From assembly GCA_000507305.1 (NCBI GenBank), contig DF239658.1:111772-175771 (forward strand): 64,000 nucleotides of DNA, written 5' to 3'. Shown piece after piece: positions 47,901 to 60,348 of this stretch. Origin of the DNA: Breviolum minutum Mf 1.05b.01. Lineage: Eukaryota; Sar; Dinophyceae; Suessiales; Symbiodiniaceae. A program made the position numbers and the translations under genes. Below the pieces are notes generated by a model, which did no database searches, was not told the origin of the DNA, and was given only the letters and a program-made list of their open reading frames with translations. The first letter of the stretch is position 1. Every line of letters begins with the position of its first letter.

Positions 47901-49836
47901 TCCTGAGATATGTGTCATGATTATCATCACTAAAACATTTTGAAACGTCCCCCTCCTCTTCTTTCGACCTCCCTCTCTCAAGCTTTTGCTCAAGGTTTCA
48001 AATCCGATCTGATCTGAGAGATCTGCCGTGGAATGGACGCATGCCTGAAAGGCATCCATCGCCCTGTCTTTGCTCTCGGCATACACAGCATGCCTCTCCA
48101 CTAACTTAGTTTCCTTGTCATTGGGGTCTGCAGGTAATATTGCCGTGGCATTCGCACGCTCCTGGGCCTTCCTCTCTGCCTCTTCTTGGCTCTTAGTTTC
48201 CTAAGTCGTGGGAAACTTCAACCACCAAGCCATCATCCTTCAAGGACCTCGAAACCTATTCCAAGCGAGACATTATGATACATTCTGAACTACCAAAACC
48301 AACTCAACTAAACGCCTTCCAAATCAACTGATCAATTCACAGGTGATGTTTTCAATCAACAACATCCAACTAGAAATAAGATGAAATAAGAAATGTTGAA
48401 AAAAAATTGACCATGACCTGTATGCCAGGTCTCTTCCCTTGCCACACTGTGTTGCCGGTAACGACCCACTGAAGTTAACAACAAACTTTCCTGGAAGCGA
48501 AGTTCCTCAGCCGCCCCAACGGGTGGGGTTCCATCGTTTGGGATGGTTTGACTTGCTCGGTCTAAATTGGCAAGGTTGCAATACATATCAGTGCTTTACA
48601 TGATTTCTGGTTTCATTGAGATCAAAACTCTTCGATATGGTATAAATATCATAAAACTGTATATTGTTTGGAATGCATGTGTGTGTGTGTGCGATGTATA
48701 TTCCACGTGGAAACAAGTGCAAATCTTGAATAGGATAGGATGACTAAATGGACCGCTCTACGCCGAAAGATACGGATCGAGAATCACAACTTGCCTCATC
48801 ACGATCTTGTTGGAACAAGACCGGCCACAATCATCACAACGCATCAACAAAAAGCTCCAATGCCCATCACTTTCAACAAAAGAGAAGTATGATTAGTGTT
48901 ATGTCACTATGTCTATTTTTTTTCCATCACGTTGGTCTTTAAAGCCCAACATATCTTCTGGAAGTATGGATTCGTACCTTTTTTTGGCCAGCCATCTGCC
49001 CTTTTCCAAAAATAATCAACATCATCTTTAGAAAAAAAAGAAAAAACACCGCCGAGTTGCACACCAACCCTCTACTGTTTGGCCGTATGGCAAATCTCCG
49101 ACACAAATGTCGAAAAAGCCAATATCCGCCTTCTCTGTGGGACGATCATCCTTCACCTACAAGGCTCTGGAAGGCGATACGAGCACTGCACGGCATTATA
49201 TAGCAATGATTAGGTGCAATCACCACATGAAAGTAGTATTCTTATAGAAATGCATATGTGTAGATTCTAATTCTAGTTATGTGGCAAATAAATATACAGC
49301 CATATTGCAGCTACTATTTCATAAACTGCCATGTTTCTCATTCAGACTCTGCCCAGAGTCTCGCCTGAAAGCGCACCATGGACATGGGGGCCAGGATATC
49401 CACCTCGCAATTGTACAACCAAGTGGGTTCCTTGATCTTTCGAGCCACTGGGGTCTTACATTTCTCCAGCTCCACGTCGTCCAAAAGCACCTGAGCTTTG
49501 AAAAAACATGGGTCTAGCGGGTTTGGATCCATTGATCCAATGTTCCGCCCGTTTGGTACGCACGGTAACGACGATTTTCTACCTTTCACTTTGAGAAACC
49601 AATGAACCTATGAAAGTCCGATTTTAGAAAAAAATGCCACCAAAAAAAAAAACTTGAACAAAAAAACTCCAGGTCTGGTTGCCCATGGTGATAAATAAAT
49701 TTGTGTTTTTTCACTTGCATCCCAAGTCACTTGCACAAAGGCATCGGGTGTCGTGTCTGCATTGAAGAAGCCCGAATCGCGCTCGGCGAGGTCCCGGGCT
49801 GTCATGATGCCAACCTCCAAAACGGCATAGGGCGAC
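44907..49836 (-). CDS. C2-domain membrane-anchored protein
   Basis: Exons that join in phase: 49731-49836, 49344-49490, 49076-49150, 48010-48200, 47680-47835, 46870-47083, 46419-46534 and 45765-45929, then 45301-45453 and 44907-45131. The first three form a C2 domain (YAVLEVGIMTARDLAE, DAFVQVLLDDVE, EPTWLYNCEVDI, GFFDICVGDLPYGQT). C2 domains bind membrane lipid, often with calcium, but only one aspartate of the calcium loops is obvious. Then come a charged linker (SQEEAERKAQERANATAI), a segment ending in a membrane helix (WKTYLTWAVIPLLLALSLVV), a beta-rich part (MSFRKGDLVWVLGRFPAKVE), and a final membrane helix (VTMVIVVILLIISALFSWAA) with a short tail ending at a TGA at 44907. The layout resembles multiple-C2 transmembrane proteins. 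The join 45765 to 45453 is out of phase, so one small exon is missing. 5' exons upstream of 49836 are not identified. Confidence 0.7.
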
Positions 49837-49909
49837 CTCAGCGCTGCTGGAGACTCTTCATTGAAGTGCCACATTGTTTCAGATTCACCCTTATTAAAAA
49901 AATGGGTGA

Positions 49910-50018
49910 TACACCCCTATGAAGATTTTTTGTGGAACATAATCATGGAGGTTTGGAAGATTTACTTTCCTTTCTAAATGGGTGATTTGTAGGTTCCATG
50001 TTAATCTTCCAGGGTGTA
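49910..50018. mobile_element. MITE-like element, copy 4 (109 bp)
   Basis: It begins TACACCCCTATGAAG and ends CTTCCAGGGTGTA. The core TTTGGAAGATTTACTTTCCT is the reverse complement of the core in copy 1, so this copy sits in the opposite orientation. Confidence 0.65.
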
Positions 50019-50625
50019 GTTCACTTCAGGTTGACCTGACCAAAACTATATACCAAATGAAGATTCATCACAGCTGAATTTTAAAGACCTCTGACATTGT
50101 AGCTGCCCAGCCCCTGGCATCATTCATTTATGGTTTGGGCAAGTGACAAGGTCTCAAAAGCTCGACCCGGATTGCTGACACAACGCCATTTCTTGGCTCG
50201 AAAATCATCCTGCGCATGCATCTGGAGTTCTGCGACATATGTCAGGGCTGTTGCTGGGTTGGCTAGCTGGGTATATAGCTACTGGCTACTTTAGGTGGTG
50301 CCGTAGAGGGCCCTAGCAAAACTTACACTATCTCAGCGCAACTTCCGTTGGAAAGCGATTCACATCGCCGGCTAAAGGGGAAGAAAACTCCTTTGACAAG
50401 GGGCATTCAACAACAAGTTTCACTCACTTGAACATACTTGAACTCCGTACTGTCTACACGTCATCATTTCCTAAATTCATCCAAAATGAAGGCTTTTCGT
50501 CCTCTCAACCTTCACCGCATCCCTTTCTCATCCCGGGCATCCTTGGTCTGCACTTTCTTCAAGAGAGTGGACTTCTCATCACCATCAAAGGTAGGATAGC
50601 CATTCTGAGTCATCTTTTTGTGCAC

Positions 50626-53600
50626 CTTTTGGGTTTGAGAGCTTCTTCGAGCTCCACAACAAGTGTTTCCGGTGCACCTCGCGGTCCGTTGGAAGCCCTC
50701 CTTCAGAGGGCACAGCAGCACGCGAGCGTTGGCAGAAAGCGTTCACTTTCTTGAGCCCGAAGTGCTGAAAAGAAATGAAGTCTTGACATGCTGAGACTGT
50801 CAGCGCCTCTCATACACAAACAAAGCCTGAAACACAATGTTGCAGTACTTAAATGTTTTTACTTCCTTAGAGTGGAAATTGAAATTCTGATCAAATTGGG
50901 ATCTTTTAATAAACGCCGGCTACACAATATCCAGCCTCTTGGATAATTTCGGTGACCCTGATCTGACACATCAAGTCGAGTCCCAAATGTATCACACAAA
51001 TGATAGGTGTTGGTTGACACCCCTTCAGCTCATATTCGCCAGGATCCCCAGACCTTGTTCAAGTCATACCTGGCAGTGAAAAGCATCGTCCCCAGCAGCT
51101 TGCAAGGGACCACAAAGCATGTTGATCGAAGGGGTTTGCTTTTGAAACAGCCGTAGTCGTCAAATGGCATTTAATGATTCTTGCCAGTATTTACTGTATA
51201 TGTGCAAATTTAAATATGTATATATATATATATATACGTATGTATATATATATATATACGTATGTATTTACACAATGCCGCATATGTGGTGCCAGTGCAT
51301 GTATCGTATTGTATCGTATTATGATGTATACTGTATACCCGTGCAAAGGGGATTCAACTACTTTGGAATTTGTCTATGTTTATCTTTCAGTTCTGGAATC
51401 CATCGCGACTTGGCCATGAAATTTCGGGGCCTGTTGGACCTTGAGCCTCTCAACCCAGAGACCAAAACGTGGCCGGTATGACTTCTTGAACTTTTGCATC
51501 TGCTGATCCTGCAAACTGCTCCGTAGAGCCAGATTTGGAGGAAAAAAAAAGGTGTTTTTGAACAGGGTGGACATAAAGAGCAACGAAAAAATATGTGTGA
51601 CAGTATGGACCAATAGAATCTTAGGGCATCTCAGAAATACGAAAGGAAAATTATCAGGGACTTCCTCAATGGTTTGGTTCAGCTTCCGAAATTTCCCCAC
51701 CTGAGATCATCAAATCTGTGCAAAAACTTAGTGTGTACGTACAAAATTTGCGTTGAATCCCAGTCCTTTCAACTCAATCAACCACAAAGAAATTCATGAA
51801 AAGACTGTTAGGTATCTCACATCACACCATCTTTTTCACCCAGTATTATACAAATGTGTTCTTCTTTTCCGTAGAAACCCTTTATTACTTGTGTCAGTTT
51901 TTTTAGGCCCCCAAATTTTTGAGAAAAATTGAAACCCTGGAAGACGACGACCTGCATCTTTCTCCCCACCCACGGTCATTCTTCTTCTTGGCTTCAGCCT
52001 TTTTCATGAGCTTGTCCTTAGGTGGGGAGGTTGCGCCTTCAATGCTTCTAAGATATCGTGCACATTCTTTTGGGGGTGCAAGAATTTACCCGACATGGGT
52101 CTCAATTTTTCGGGTCCCCAAAATCTGGCAAGGTCTCCTATATGACAATTTCCACTGGACTTTGGATATCCGTAACTTCAAGTGTCTCTTAGGTCACTTT
52201 GGGATGGAAAGTCATTCCAACCAAGCCATCATTCACCGTATTAGATCAGCTCTTGCCAAAAACCAATGATTGTTCCGCAGTTCCCTGCAATCAAATGACA
52301 CCTCGAACATCAAGTGCAGTATATAACTTATATGGCAGCATTCTGAAAAAGTGGACTATCATGAAAGACGCTCTTTCTAATATTTCAGTCCCCAAAAACT
52401 AACATAGACTATAACCCATGAAATCCCATGAAAAATGAAAGTTGGAAACTGTTGGAAGACTAATTTCCTTCTGGGAAGATGGTATGTTTTTTGAAGGCTA
52501 TAGACTTGGGAGGTGTGTTGGGGAAGCACTGGGGCCCTCTCCTTGTTGGCGTTGCTTTCCTTGATGAGGCTGTCCTGTTGGATGTCAAAACTCACAGTTC
52601 TTCATGTTCAAATCCGAGTTCTGGCATGCTTCATTCGTGGACATCCCTGCTGTTCTTGCACCTTTCACACTTCAAGAAACGGTTTGCATTTATATATCTA
52701 AATATCTATGTGATTCAACTAAGAATCACTCACATTCACCAAAAATGCACTCTAGCGTTTCAGGTGAAGTGAAACGTACAGGACTCAGAGTAGAACCCCA
52801 AGAATTTGGGTAGATGAGTTTGCCTTTTCCAACCATTTGGAACTCTAGCAAGCTTCGCGGTGACACAAAGGGGCACTCACTACACAAGTGTGCATGCCAA
52901 AACGTACTGCACATATGATTACAAATTACAATTATATATTATATATATGTGTGTGTGTGCCCAAAAATCTTTCATAACCTTTCGGGCCCTTCAGAATGAC
53001 ATGCCCCCAAATTTGCACAGCTCATTCTTTTCCTTTGGCTCGTGCAGCACCAGTTACAAGGTCTGAAGTTTGGGTGAAAGTCACAGCCTTTGTGGCTAGA
53101 TGGCTTTGCGTATCTTTGCCCAGCTACAGCCTTTGAGTTATACGAATGTATTTCTGCTTGCAGTTGCAGAAGTAGCTCTGATATGCTCTGATGTATATGT
53201 CCACATGACAAAGCATGTGGACGGACGATCTTCTCGCAAGCCACTGCCAAGGTCCATGATCACATGCTTTTGATACGCCCTCTGTTTGGCGGCGTGTTAA
53301 TTAATTTCTTCAGGATACATCAGGTGATTCTGCACACAAAACAACAGCACAAGTCTGCTCCCGAAAAACAAGTAATGAACTTGCAACTTAGGCTTACATC
53401 AAACTACAATGTTTGCCGCTTTTTGCTTTCACCTTGGCACCTGTCTAGCCATCCTCCTGGTCCGACAAACTTCGTTGTCAGCACGTGACAGATTCACCCT
53501 CGCAAGCTGTCTGCATGGCCTTGCAAACCCTGCCAGTGGCCTTAGGGAAGCAGAAAGCTGAATGTTGGTGTGGAACCATTTAGACTACAAACTTTGGACC

Positions 53601-55590
53601 GATATTCTCCTGTCCTAGGAAATCAGGGCAAGCTTCCCAAAATGAATGTAGGATAATTACATTTTGTTCAAATCAAAGGAGAACAAGTCCCAGTCAGACA
53701 TACTGGAAGTGAGTCATGGTGAGGCGTTTTCTTCTCATCCCGTTCAAGGTGTTGCATGAGATGCCTTAGACGTAACCATTTCTGGTCCTTGGACAAAAAC
53801 CCTGGTCACTAGTGGTCCCAGTGACATCCAGCAAGCCTTTGGCATAGGTCTTGGAGCATTTGTCGAAGACATCATGGCTGGGTCCTTGAACTTACGCCAC
53901 GGAACACATGGAAATTCTATGCATTTTAATCATCCCCCCATAACAAAGAGCAGTTTAAAAACATATGACCTTGGGGGAATCATGATGCACCATTTTTTGG
54001 GTTGCCCAATATCATAGTTCCAAACTTCATCAAAACATATATATATACATATAATTACATATATATATATATATATTTACACACCTATTGAACCTGCCTT
54101 ATGGCTCACTAAAAGGGAGAGATGCCAGCTTCAACTCCCGCCCTGGCAGTCCTGCCATGCAATTGCTCTTGATGTGCGTCAACAAGCTGTCCATGGCATC
54201 TTCCAAGACTTTCCTGGGTCGACTCGCTCTTCAAGTACATTATCAAAATTTTCATGAAAAAAACCTCCCCCTTCTCAACATCCTTCAACCAACCAGCAAC
54301 AACTTTCTCACTCTCCGCATTCGTTTCATCGACGCAAAATTTGATATACCTGACTCTCAGATTATCAATGACTTGCTGCAAACGAGGCGCTTGTGGGCTT
54401 TCATGGTTTCACACCGGCCCGATTTGACAAAGCAATGAAAGTCGGGCACTCCTGTCACAGTCTTGTCCTCGAAGACCGTCACGTGGTAACCTGCGTTAAC
54501 GGGACAGGGACCTGACGGCATAGACAGTCCGTCAGTGGATTTAAGTGATGCCCAGGTTGGTTCGTTGACTTTTGAGTCAAGAATTTGCAGCATAGATTCA
54601 AATACAATCTGATCAGTATGATGAATATGATACGATATGATATAATGTGATATATAAATGTATATTCAAATGTATATATACTGTACAGAATACAAAACAA
54701 TATGACAACACATAACAATCAAGTATTGATTAGAATACCAGACCATGTCATAGTCATATGTATATCGAATATATACACATATAGTAGTGCCAAATACATT
54801 CTTACACAGCCTGATATCAACTAATATATCTAAGCCAATATCATCATAGACCGTAATTGATATAAGACTATCGATTTATATAATGATGATATACAATGAT
54901 ATACATGACCTGGGACAGACGGACTTAGGGTGTCCGGGAAACAGCCCCAGAAAATCTATCGATTCCAACCAAGCGACGCGCTGGTGTATACCAAAGCTCG
55001 CAACGGCTTTCGGAGGTGCGGTATTCCATAGCGCGGCACTTCGTCATGCTGTTGCACTTCCTCGGCTGATGAAGGAAAAGAACCTCGAAATGTTTTTTGG
55101 GAACAGGAAAATGCGTTTGAAAAGCATGGAATGTACATGGTCATTTCTGCTCTGTTTGATGGGAAGAGGACAACGACGACAACCACGACAACAATGCCTT
55201 GGAGCAAACAACTTGCAGTACTAACTTAGGCGGGAAACTTGGTGGTTATGTGCCTAGGTGTACTCCATGTTCTGCCTCAAAACATGACATGCTAGGAAAA
55301 GTTTGCTTGTCTTCAGCCTAATAATCCCTAGTTACTTCCAAGTCGTAGTTGGTAGAATTTTCATGAGATTCTAATATAACAACAACAAATGAGTTGTGCA
55401 ATGTCGGTGTCTTGCCAAGATTTGCCTTTTGATTTGCCTACTACACTCCCCCCCCAACCTCCCTGAAATTTTCTAACAGCCCACCCCAGCTGGACGGCCG
55501 GGAGTCTTTTCACACTCTGCCATGGGAGCATGAATAACAGAGGCGTGGTCTGGCACAATCTGTTGGTCACTAGGATCTGCGCGGCCTTGG
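50626..55590 (-). CDS. Candidate exon series of one or two unknown genes
   Basis: Minus-strand exons with good signals: 53818-53877 (HDVFDKCSKTYAKGLLDV) joins in phase to 53485-53529 (VCKAMQTACEGESV). Exon 54110-54213 reads LEDAMDSLLTHIKSNCMAGL then PGRELKLASLPF, and follows 54265-54375 (VIDNLRVRYIKFCVDE). Exon 54400-54580 reads GYHVTVFEDKTVTGVPDFHC. Exon about 54960-55055 reads KCRAMEYRTSESRCELWYTP, a cysteine pattern like PAN/apple modules. Also present are 51955-52062 (PPKDKLMKKAEAKKKNDRGW), about 52510-52590 (IQQDSLIKESNANKERAPVL), and 50626-50764 (GLKKVNAFCQRSRAAVPSEG). A possible C-terminus lies at about 55485-55590 (PDHASVIHAPMAECEKTPG). Some of these could be 5' exons of the C2 gene. 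No complete chain could be built. Confidence 0.35.
52388..52517. mobile_element. MITE-like element, copy 5 (degenerate)
   Basis: The left end TCCCCAAAAACTAACATAG and right end GGCTATAGACTTGGGAGGTG are related to the family termini. The core GTTGGAAGACTAATTTCCTT has the orientation seen in copy 4. Confidence 0.5.
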
Positions 55591-55922
55591 AGGTGCGTTG
55601 TGGGTAGTCAAAGGTTGTCAAAACACGTGTTGATTCAAGATATTTGATGATTGGTAATACATACAGATTATCATATATTTCTATACAACTATGAGACTAT
55701 GTCACTATGAGCGCGTGTGTGCTCTCCCCCATCCCGGAGCCTATCAAAATGACTTTGGAGATGCAGAATCACGCTGTTGAGCTATTATAAGCAACACGGA
55801 AAATATCATGTGAGAAAACATCTTCTGTCATGGATTTTCTTGTTCTATTCATAGTTACAGTATACTTCGGATACGTCGAATTTACGCCCTTGAGGAATTT
55901 GCACTGCAAGTGCGGAGTTTGA

Positions 55923-57814
55923 CTAGTCGTAGCGATTGATCCCCTGGCACGACTCTTCTTTGACCCGTAAGAAAACAAGCCACACAAAGCCCATGAAGAA
56001 CAGGCCAATTCCGAATGATAAAGAATGATCCAGCGAAACCTGCTACCCTTGTAGAAAATTCACTTATGATTTTTTAGTGGGTTCTGGGCTCTTGAGCCTC
56101 CATGAATTTTTTGTTATATAGTCCTGGCCACTATCGTGGCCTCCAGTACTTTGGGAAATTGGTCCCCCGATATCAATGCTTGGAAATTCACCCGCACTGC
56201 ATCTCACTGGTCCTATCTTGACAGGCCACATGCGGTACCCAAACCCATGGACACCAAAACGTCGTGCTTCTCTGCCAGCTCCTGGAAGTGTTAAACAGAA
56301 AATCTCCCTCTCTGTCTGGAAAGTGTCAGTTCCACCATTGCAAATCTCGGCTTGGCCCCCCGGTTTACATGATGACATCCTCAGTCTTGACACCCTTCCC
56401 CCCACTTAGAAACAGCCCTGTTCAACACGGCATCCCGTCGCACCTCCATCTCCTCCAAGGTGCCCGCATACAAACCCCCTCCAGCTTGCCATAAACCAAC
56501 TCCCAAGATGCCCATCAACATACAACCTGCCAAGGCATAAAGGAAACAGCATCTTGTGTTGCTTCAAGGCTGTTGAAACATAAAACTCCCCTTGCTGACA
56601 TACCAAATCTCCAGGTCAACATTTCTCCCATCAGAGTGTGTGTGTGTGTGATTAAGTGTGTGTTTTTCCCATCACTCTCACCTCCCGCAAGCCACAATAG
56701 CAGCTTAGTCTTCTTGAGAGGTGGTTCCTGGATTAGAGGAATCTCGCCCTCCTCATTGCTCTCCATGCCAACTGCCCTCATTTCGTTTTTGGGCGGATTG
56801 ATCGCAATTGGATCGATCGCAACGAATGCGTGCTCCACTGTTGAGCAAAAAAATCTGAGCTGCGAAAACAGAATGGAGTCATCAATCAAACCTTGACAGC
56901 ACGATGTCATCAACTCGACTGAAGACCGTAGCACCTAACATATCTGTTGGCTCATCATTTGGGGATGAACTGGATTAACTTGTTGTTAGCGGCCAACAAG
57001 TTCATACATCCTTCAGCAAAACAAGGGTGCTCATTCACAGCCAAGCCAACCAAAAAACTCCGGACAACGAGCTCCTTCTTCTTCTGCATCTCTCCCATTC
57101 GTTGGATGATCTGCGGCAATGTCCTTAGCTCGCTTTGTGGTGGAAGTCAATGACGCAAACTCAACAACACGCAAGACCAACAAGGCCTCACTTCTGCCAC
57201 CACTACTTTTAAGAACTGTTTGGTAAAATGTATCTTCTTCGTAATTCAATCAGCAAGCCAGTTCATGCAGGAAGTTCCATCAACAAAACTGCAAATTTTG
57301 ACGCAGCTTCAAAGGTTCCAAGGGGAAGTTTCACGGCGAAAAACCTGACCCCAACATTCCTTCCAGGTTAATCCCAGCGTCGGCGTATCATCGGTCTCCT
57401 CTGCATCCTTGGGCCTTGTTTTGTTTTGGGGTGCGGCAAAGCTAGGCGAAGTCATGTGCTGAGTTGTTTCACTGTGAGGTGATGTGCCTGCAAATTTCAA
57501 GGGAGAGGTAAAAAAGAAACAAAATAATACTGGACTAACTATACTAATACTGCGATGAATATGTATATATATATATACATAGCATATCATTATCTTTACT
57601 TAAAAGGATACGTGTCTAACGCATCCAAGCTTAATTGCATAGAGAGAGAGAGAGGAGGGAGAGACCTTCGTAATATTATTCTGTTCGAATGCTACGGTAT
57701 GGTAAATATACGTATATCAGATCATATTGTTTTGTTTATGTATTAGAAGTGTATTAGCTAGGAAATGATCTAAGAATCTGAATGTGCGTGTGGTTGTGTG
57801 GTTGTGTTTGTGCA

Positions 57815-57873
<59 letters not shown>

Positions 57874-59792
57874 AGATTTCTGCCAACATTTGAAAAAACC
57901 AGATTGTATTGGCCATGAGCGTTAGCGAAGCGGCCTAACCAGAGTGAAGAGAAACGAACCCAATCGAAGCAGGAGGGGTAACACAAACAGTTTCAGTAAA
58001 ACATCAACCGTGATTCCTATGAACTTCCAAAACATCAATGTCATTTGGGATGCACATGTTACTAATATGTTGTTTCACAAATCCTTCGATGCTTCACCAA
58101 CCAGCCATCCCTAAAACCTACGGACTTTTTTGGGGCCCCGGGACTTGGCCACCAAAAACCGCATCTCGGTGGTGTGATCCTTCATGAAGTCCTGACCTCA
58201 CGCAGTTTCCACTTTCGAACCGACACAGCAACAAAACAGCTATTTGTAAGTATGTGCTTGATCCACCCACCCGGAGAAAAAAAAAAAACAGTCTACTCCC
58301 TTGTTGTGATTAATAATGTTTCTTGTTTTCCCCCAGCTTGACAAGAAGATCTTTCAAAAATATAGAACAAAATACAAGATTTGATATCCCCTAGGTCACA
58401 ACCAGCACCCACCATCTTGGTATCCATTTTCATCCTTTAGTTCCCAGACAGGTCTTCAATGCATCATTTGCTTGATCAGCCTTCCCATCCAAAGAGTTGG
58501 CCTAGGCAAAACCCGATTTCACAAGGTGAAATAAAACAAGATGTTGAAAGTGGATCCCATTGGTTCATTATCTATAAAATGTATATATATATATACATAT
58601 AGTAGATAATATAATATGATCAATCAATATTAACTATACCGTCATAGTTATAGCTGATAAAATTGATGAAATCCTTTTTTTCCCGGGGTTTTTGTGGGGG
58701 AAGGCCAGTGGTGGTGCTATATCATCTGCATGAAGAAAGATCCAGAGCATGTTTGGACACTAGCGGCGCTTCGCTTAAAGTTAAAGGCACAGAATATTTT
58801 TTCCATTGCACGAAAAGAACACCTCTGGAAGGCTCATCATTCCTGTACTCTGGAAGGCTCAAAGGCATCTCCAACCAAATCTGCATGCGTTTTTTCCTTG
58901 CATCCATCGTGGCCCTAATATGTGGTAAATCTGCAAAATCCAAAATCATGGATGATGATCCCTAATCTTCGGCTTCCCCGCAGCTTTCACAATGAGCTCC
59001 AACTTCAAATCCTCCCCAAGAAAGCCGATCCAAGTAGGTGGAAGTTCCAGCTGAAAAGTTGTTTCCAAACCCCTCCCAAAGTAGATAGCACCGACTTGGA
59101 GGTGGTGTACTATGTGTGAGGAGGTGCAACATGTCGGCTTTTTCTTGACGTTGCTGACCTTTGTGGTGGGTGAAGAAGAAAAAACAGCAAATTTAGAAAC
59201 CAGCATGGATGGCAATAGGAAGATTGACCAGGTAAAATGCAGGGTCAACCAAACAGAATGCCAAGAACAAGACGCTTCACTACCTTTTTTTCCAGGTAAA
59301 TGCTCCCTGAGCGCACCTTCTCGGGATTTAGCTGCTGGCTGGCAGCACTGAGTTGCTCTACCATGTTTTCCGCGACGGTGACCTGGATGGTGGTCGGGGG
59401 CGGGTACAGATGCCTGAAAGGTTTAGCTTGCTATCAAGCCCTACTGTTAGGGAAAAATGAATTTAGAAAAAGAAACACCGGTCTTTTTTAGGGTGAATGG
59501 ACTCGTTTCCATCTATGTCAGGCAAGTGGTCCAGCAACATCGCACCCAAAAAACCACACCGGAAGGCCGCCCCCGTAGCGGTTAAGCACCTTCTCAGCAA
59601 TCTCCTTGAGCAATTCGATTGCTTTCTCTTGAGCTTCTGCATTCTTCTTGGCCTGTTCTGCCTTACCTTAGAACAGCACAAAATGGTAAGTCAAACAGAA
59701 GTGGTGATGGAGTCGCAGAAATCTGCATGTTCAGGTCTTCATCGTCTCTTCCACCTCAACTCTCAAAAGCTTTTTGGCACGTGCCATGACCT
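55923..59792 (-). CDS. Unrecognised protein with two C-terminal membrane segments
   Basis: Phase-consistent exons: 59590-59666 (coiled coil, KNAEAQEKAIELLKEIAEK), 59317-59382 (VAENMVEQLSAASQQLNPEK), 58985-59050 (LELPPTWIGFLGEDLKLELI), 58137-58191 (DFMKDHTTEMRFLVAKSR), 57364-57487 (Thr/Ser/Pro-rich), 57011-57132 (LPQIIQRMGEMQKKKELVVR), 56682-56837 (AIDPIAINPPKNEMRAVGME), 56417-56526, 56297-56350, 56234-56281 and 55923-56039. The last ends KEESCQGINRYD and TAG. One membrane helix spans the junction 56682/56526 (LLLWLAGGCMLMGILGVGLW) and a second is at FGIGLFFMGFVWLVFL. A further 5' exon is likely at 59735-59792 (VMARAKKLLRVEVEETMK). The 58985 to 58191 join is the least sure. I do not recognise the family; by topology it would be a membrane protein with a long N-terminal coiled-coil region. 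Confidence 0.6.
57815..57872. repeat. (CAT)n microsatellite
   Basis: About 19 uninterrupted CAT units in an intron of the two-membrane-segment protein gene. Confidence 0.95.
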
Positions 59793-60348
59793 TGCAAGTA
59801 GGCTTCTGCCAAATACGAAAACCCCTTTTCTTTTGAAGTCATTCCAATTTTCGCTATTTCGGGGTGTTGTGTCCATGTGGACATCTGTGTGGCCATCAAC
59901 GACATCCATCAGCTCTCTTTTTCCTTCTCGCTTTGGCAGGTGAACGAACGACCGACGACTTCACTCTGACTTCACCTCGTCGGCTGTCTCCTGGGCTTCT
60001 CCGACAAACGCAATTATAACGCATCAGGGTGAAAGAATCGGCAAGAGGTTTATTTTTTCTATCTATATCTTTTCTAATCTATACTCTAGCATTATATGAA
60101 TATCTCATCATATTTCTATCATGTGGCCAAGTACAAACATACAAATGGCATTGAGCGGATGGATACCGCATCATCGGCTTTCAAATTTCATGTCGGTGTC
60201 AGCAAGGCTGCATTCAGTCCCGTGGGAGCTGGAAGTCCCAAATAGATCATATATTTATATAACTATATAACCCAAATCTGGATGAGTGCAATCACCTGGA
60301 ATCAATCGGTGATTACAGATTTTCGACCACCTTGAGCTATGAATCTTC

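Noticed and set aside
47409-47906. 165-residue + strand open frame
   Set aside because: It overlaps the minus-strand exon 47680-47835 of the C2 gene, which joins its neighbours in phase.
48490-48560. Possible exon between the C2 domain and its linker
   Set aside because: Two frames are open and neither is needed: exon 49076-49150 joins directly in phase to 48010-48200.
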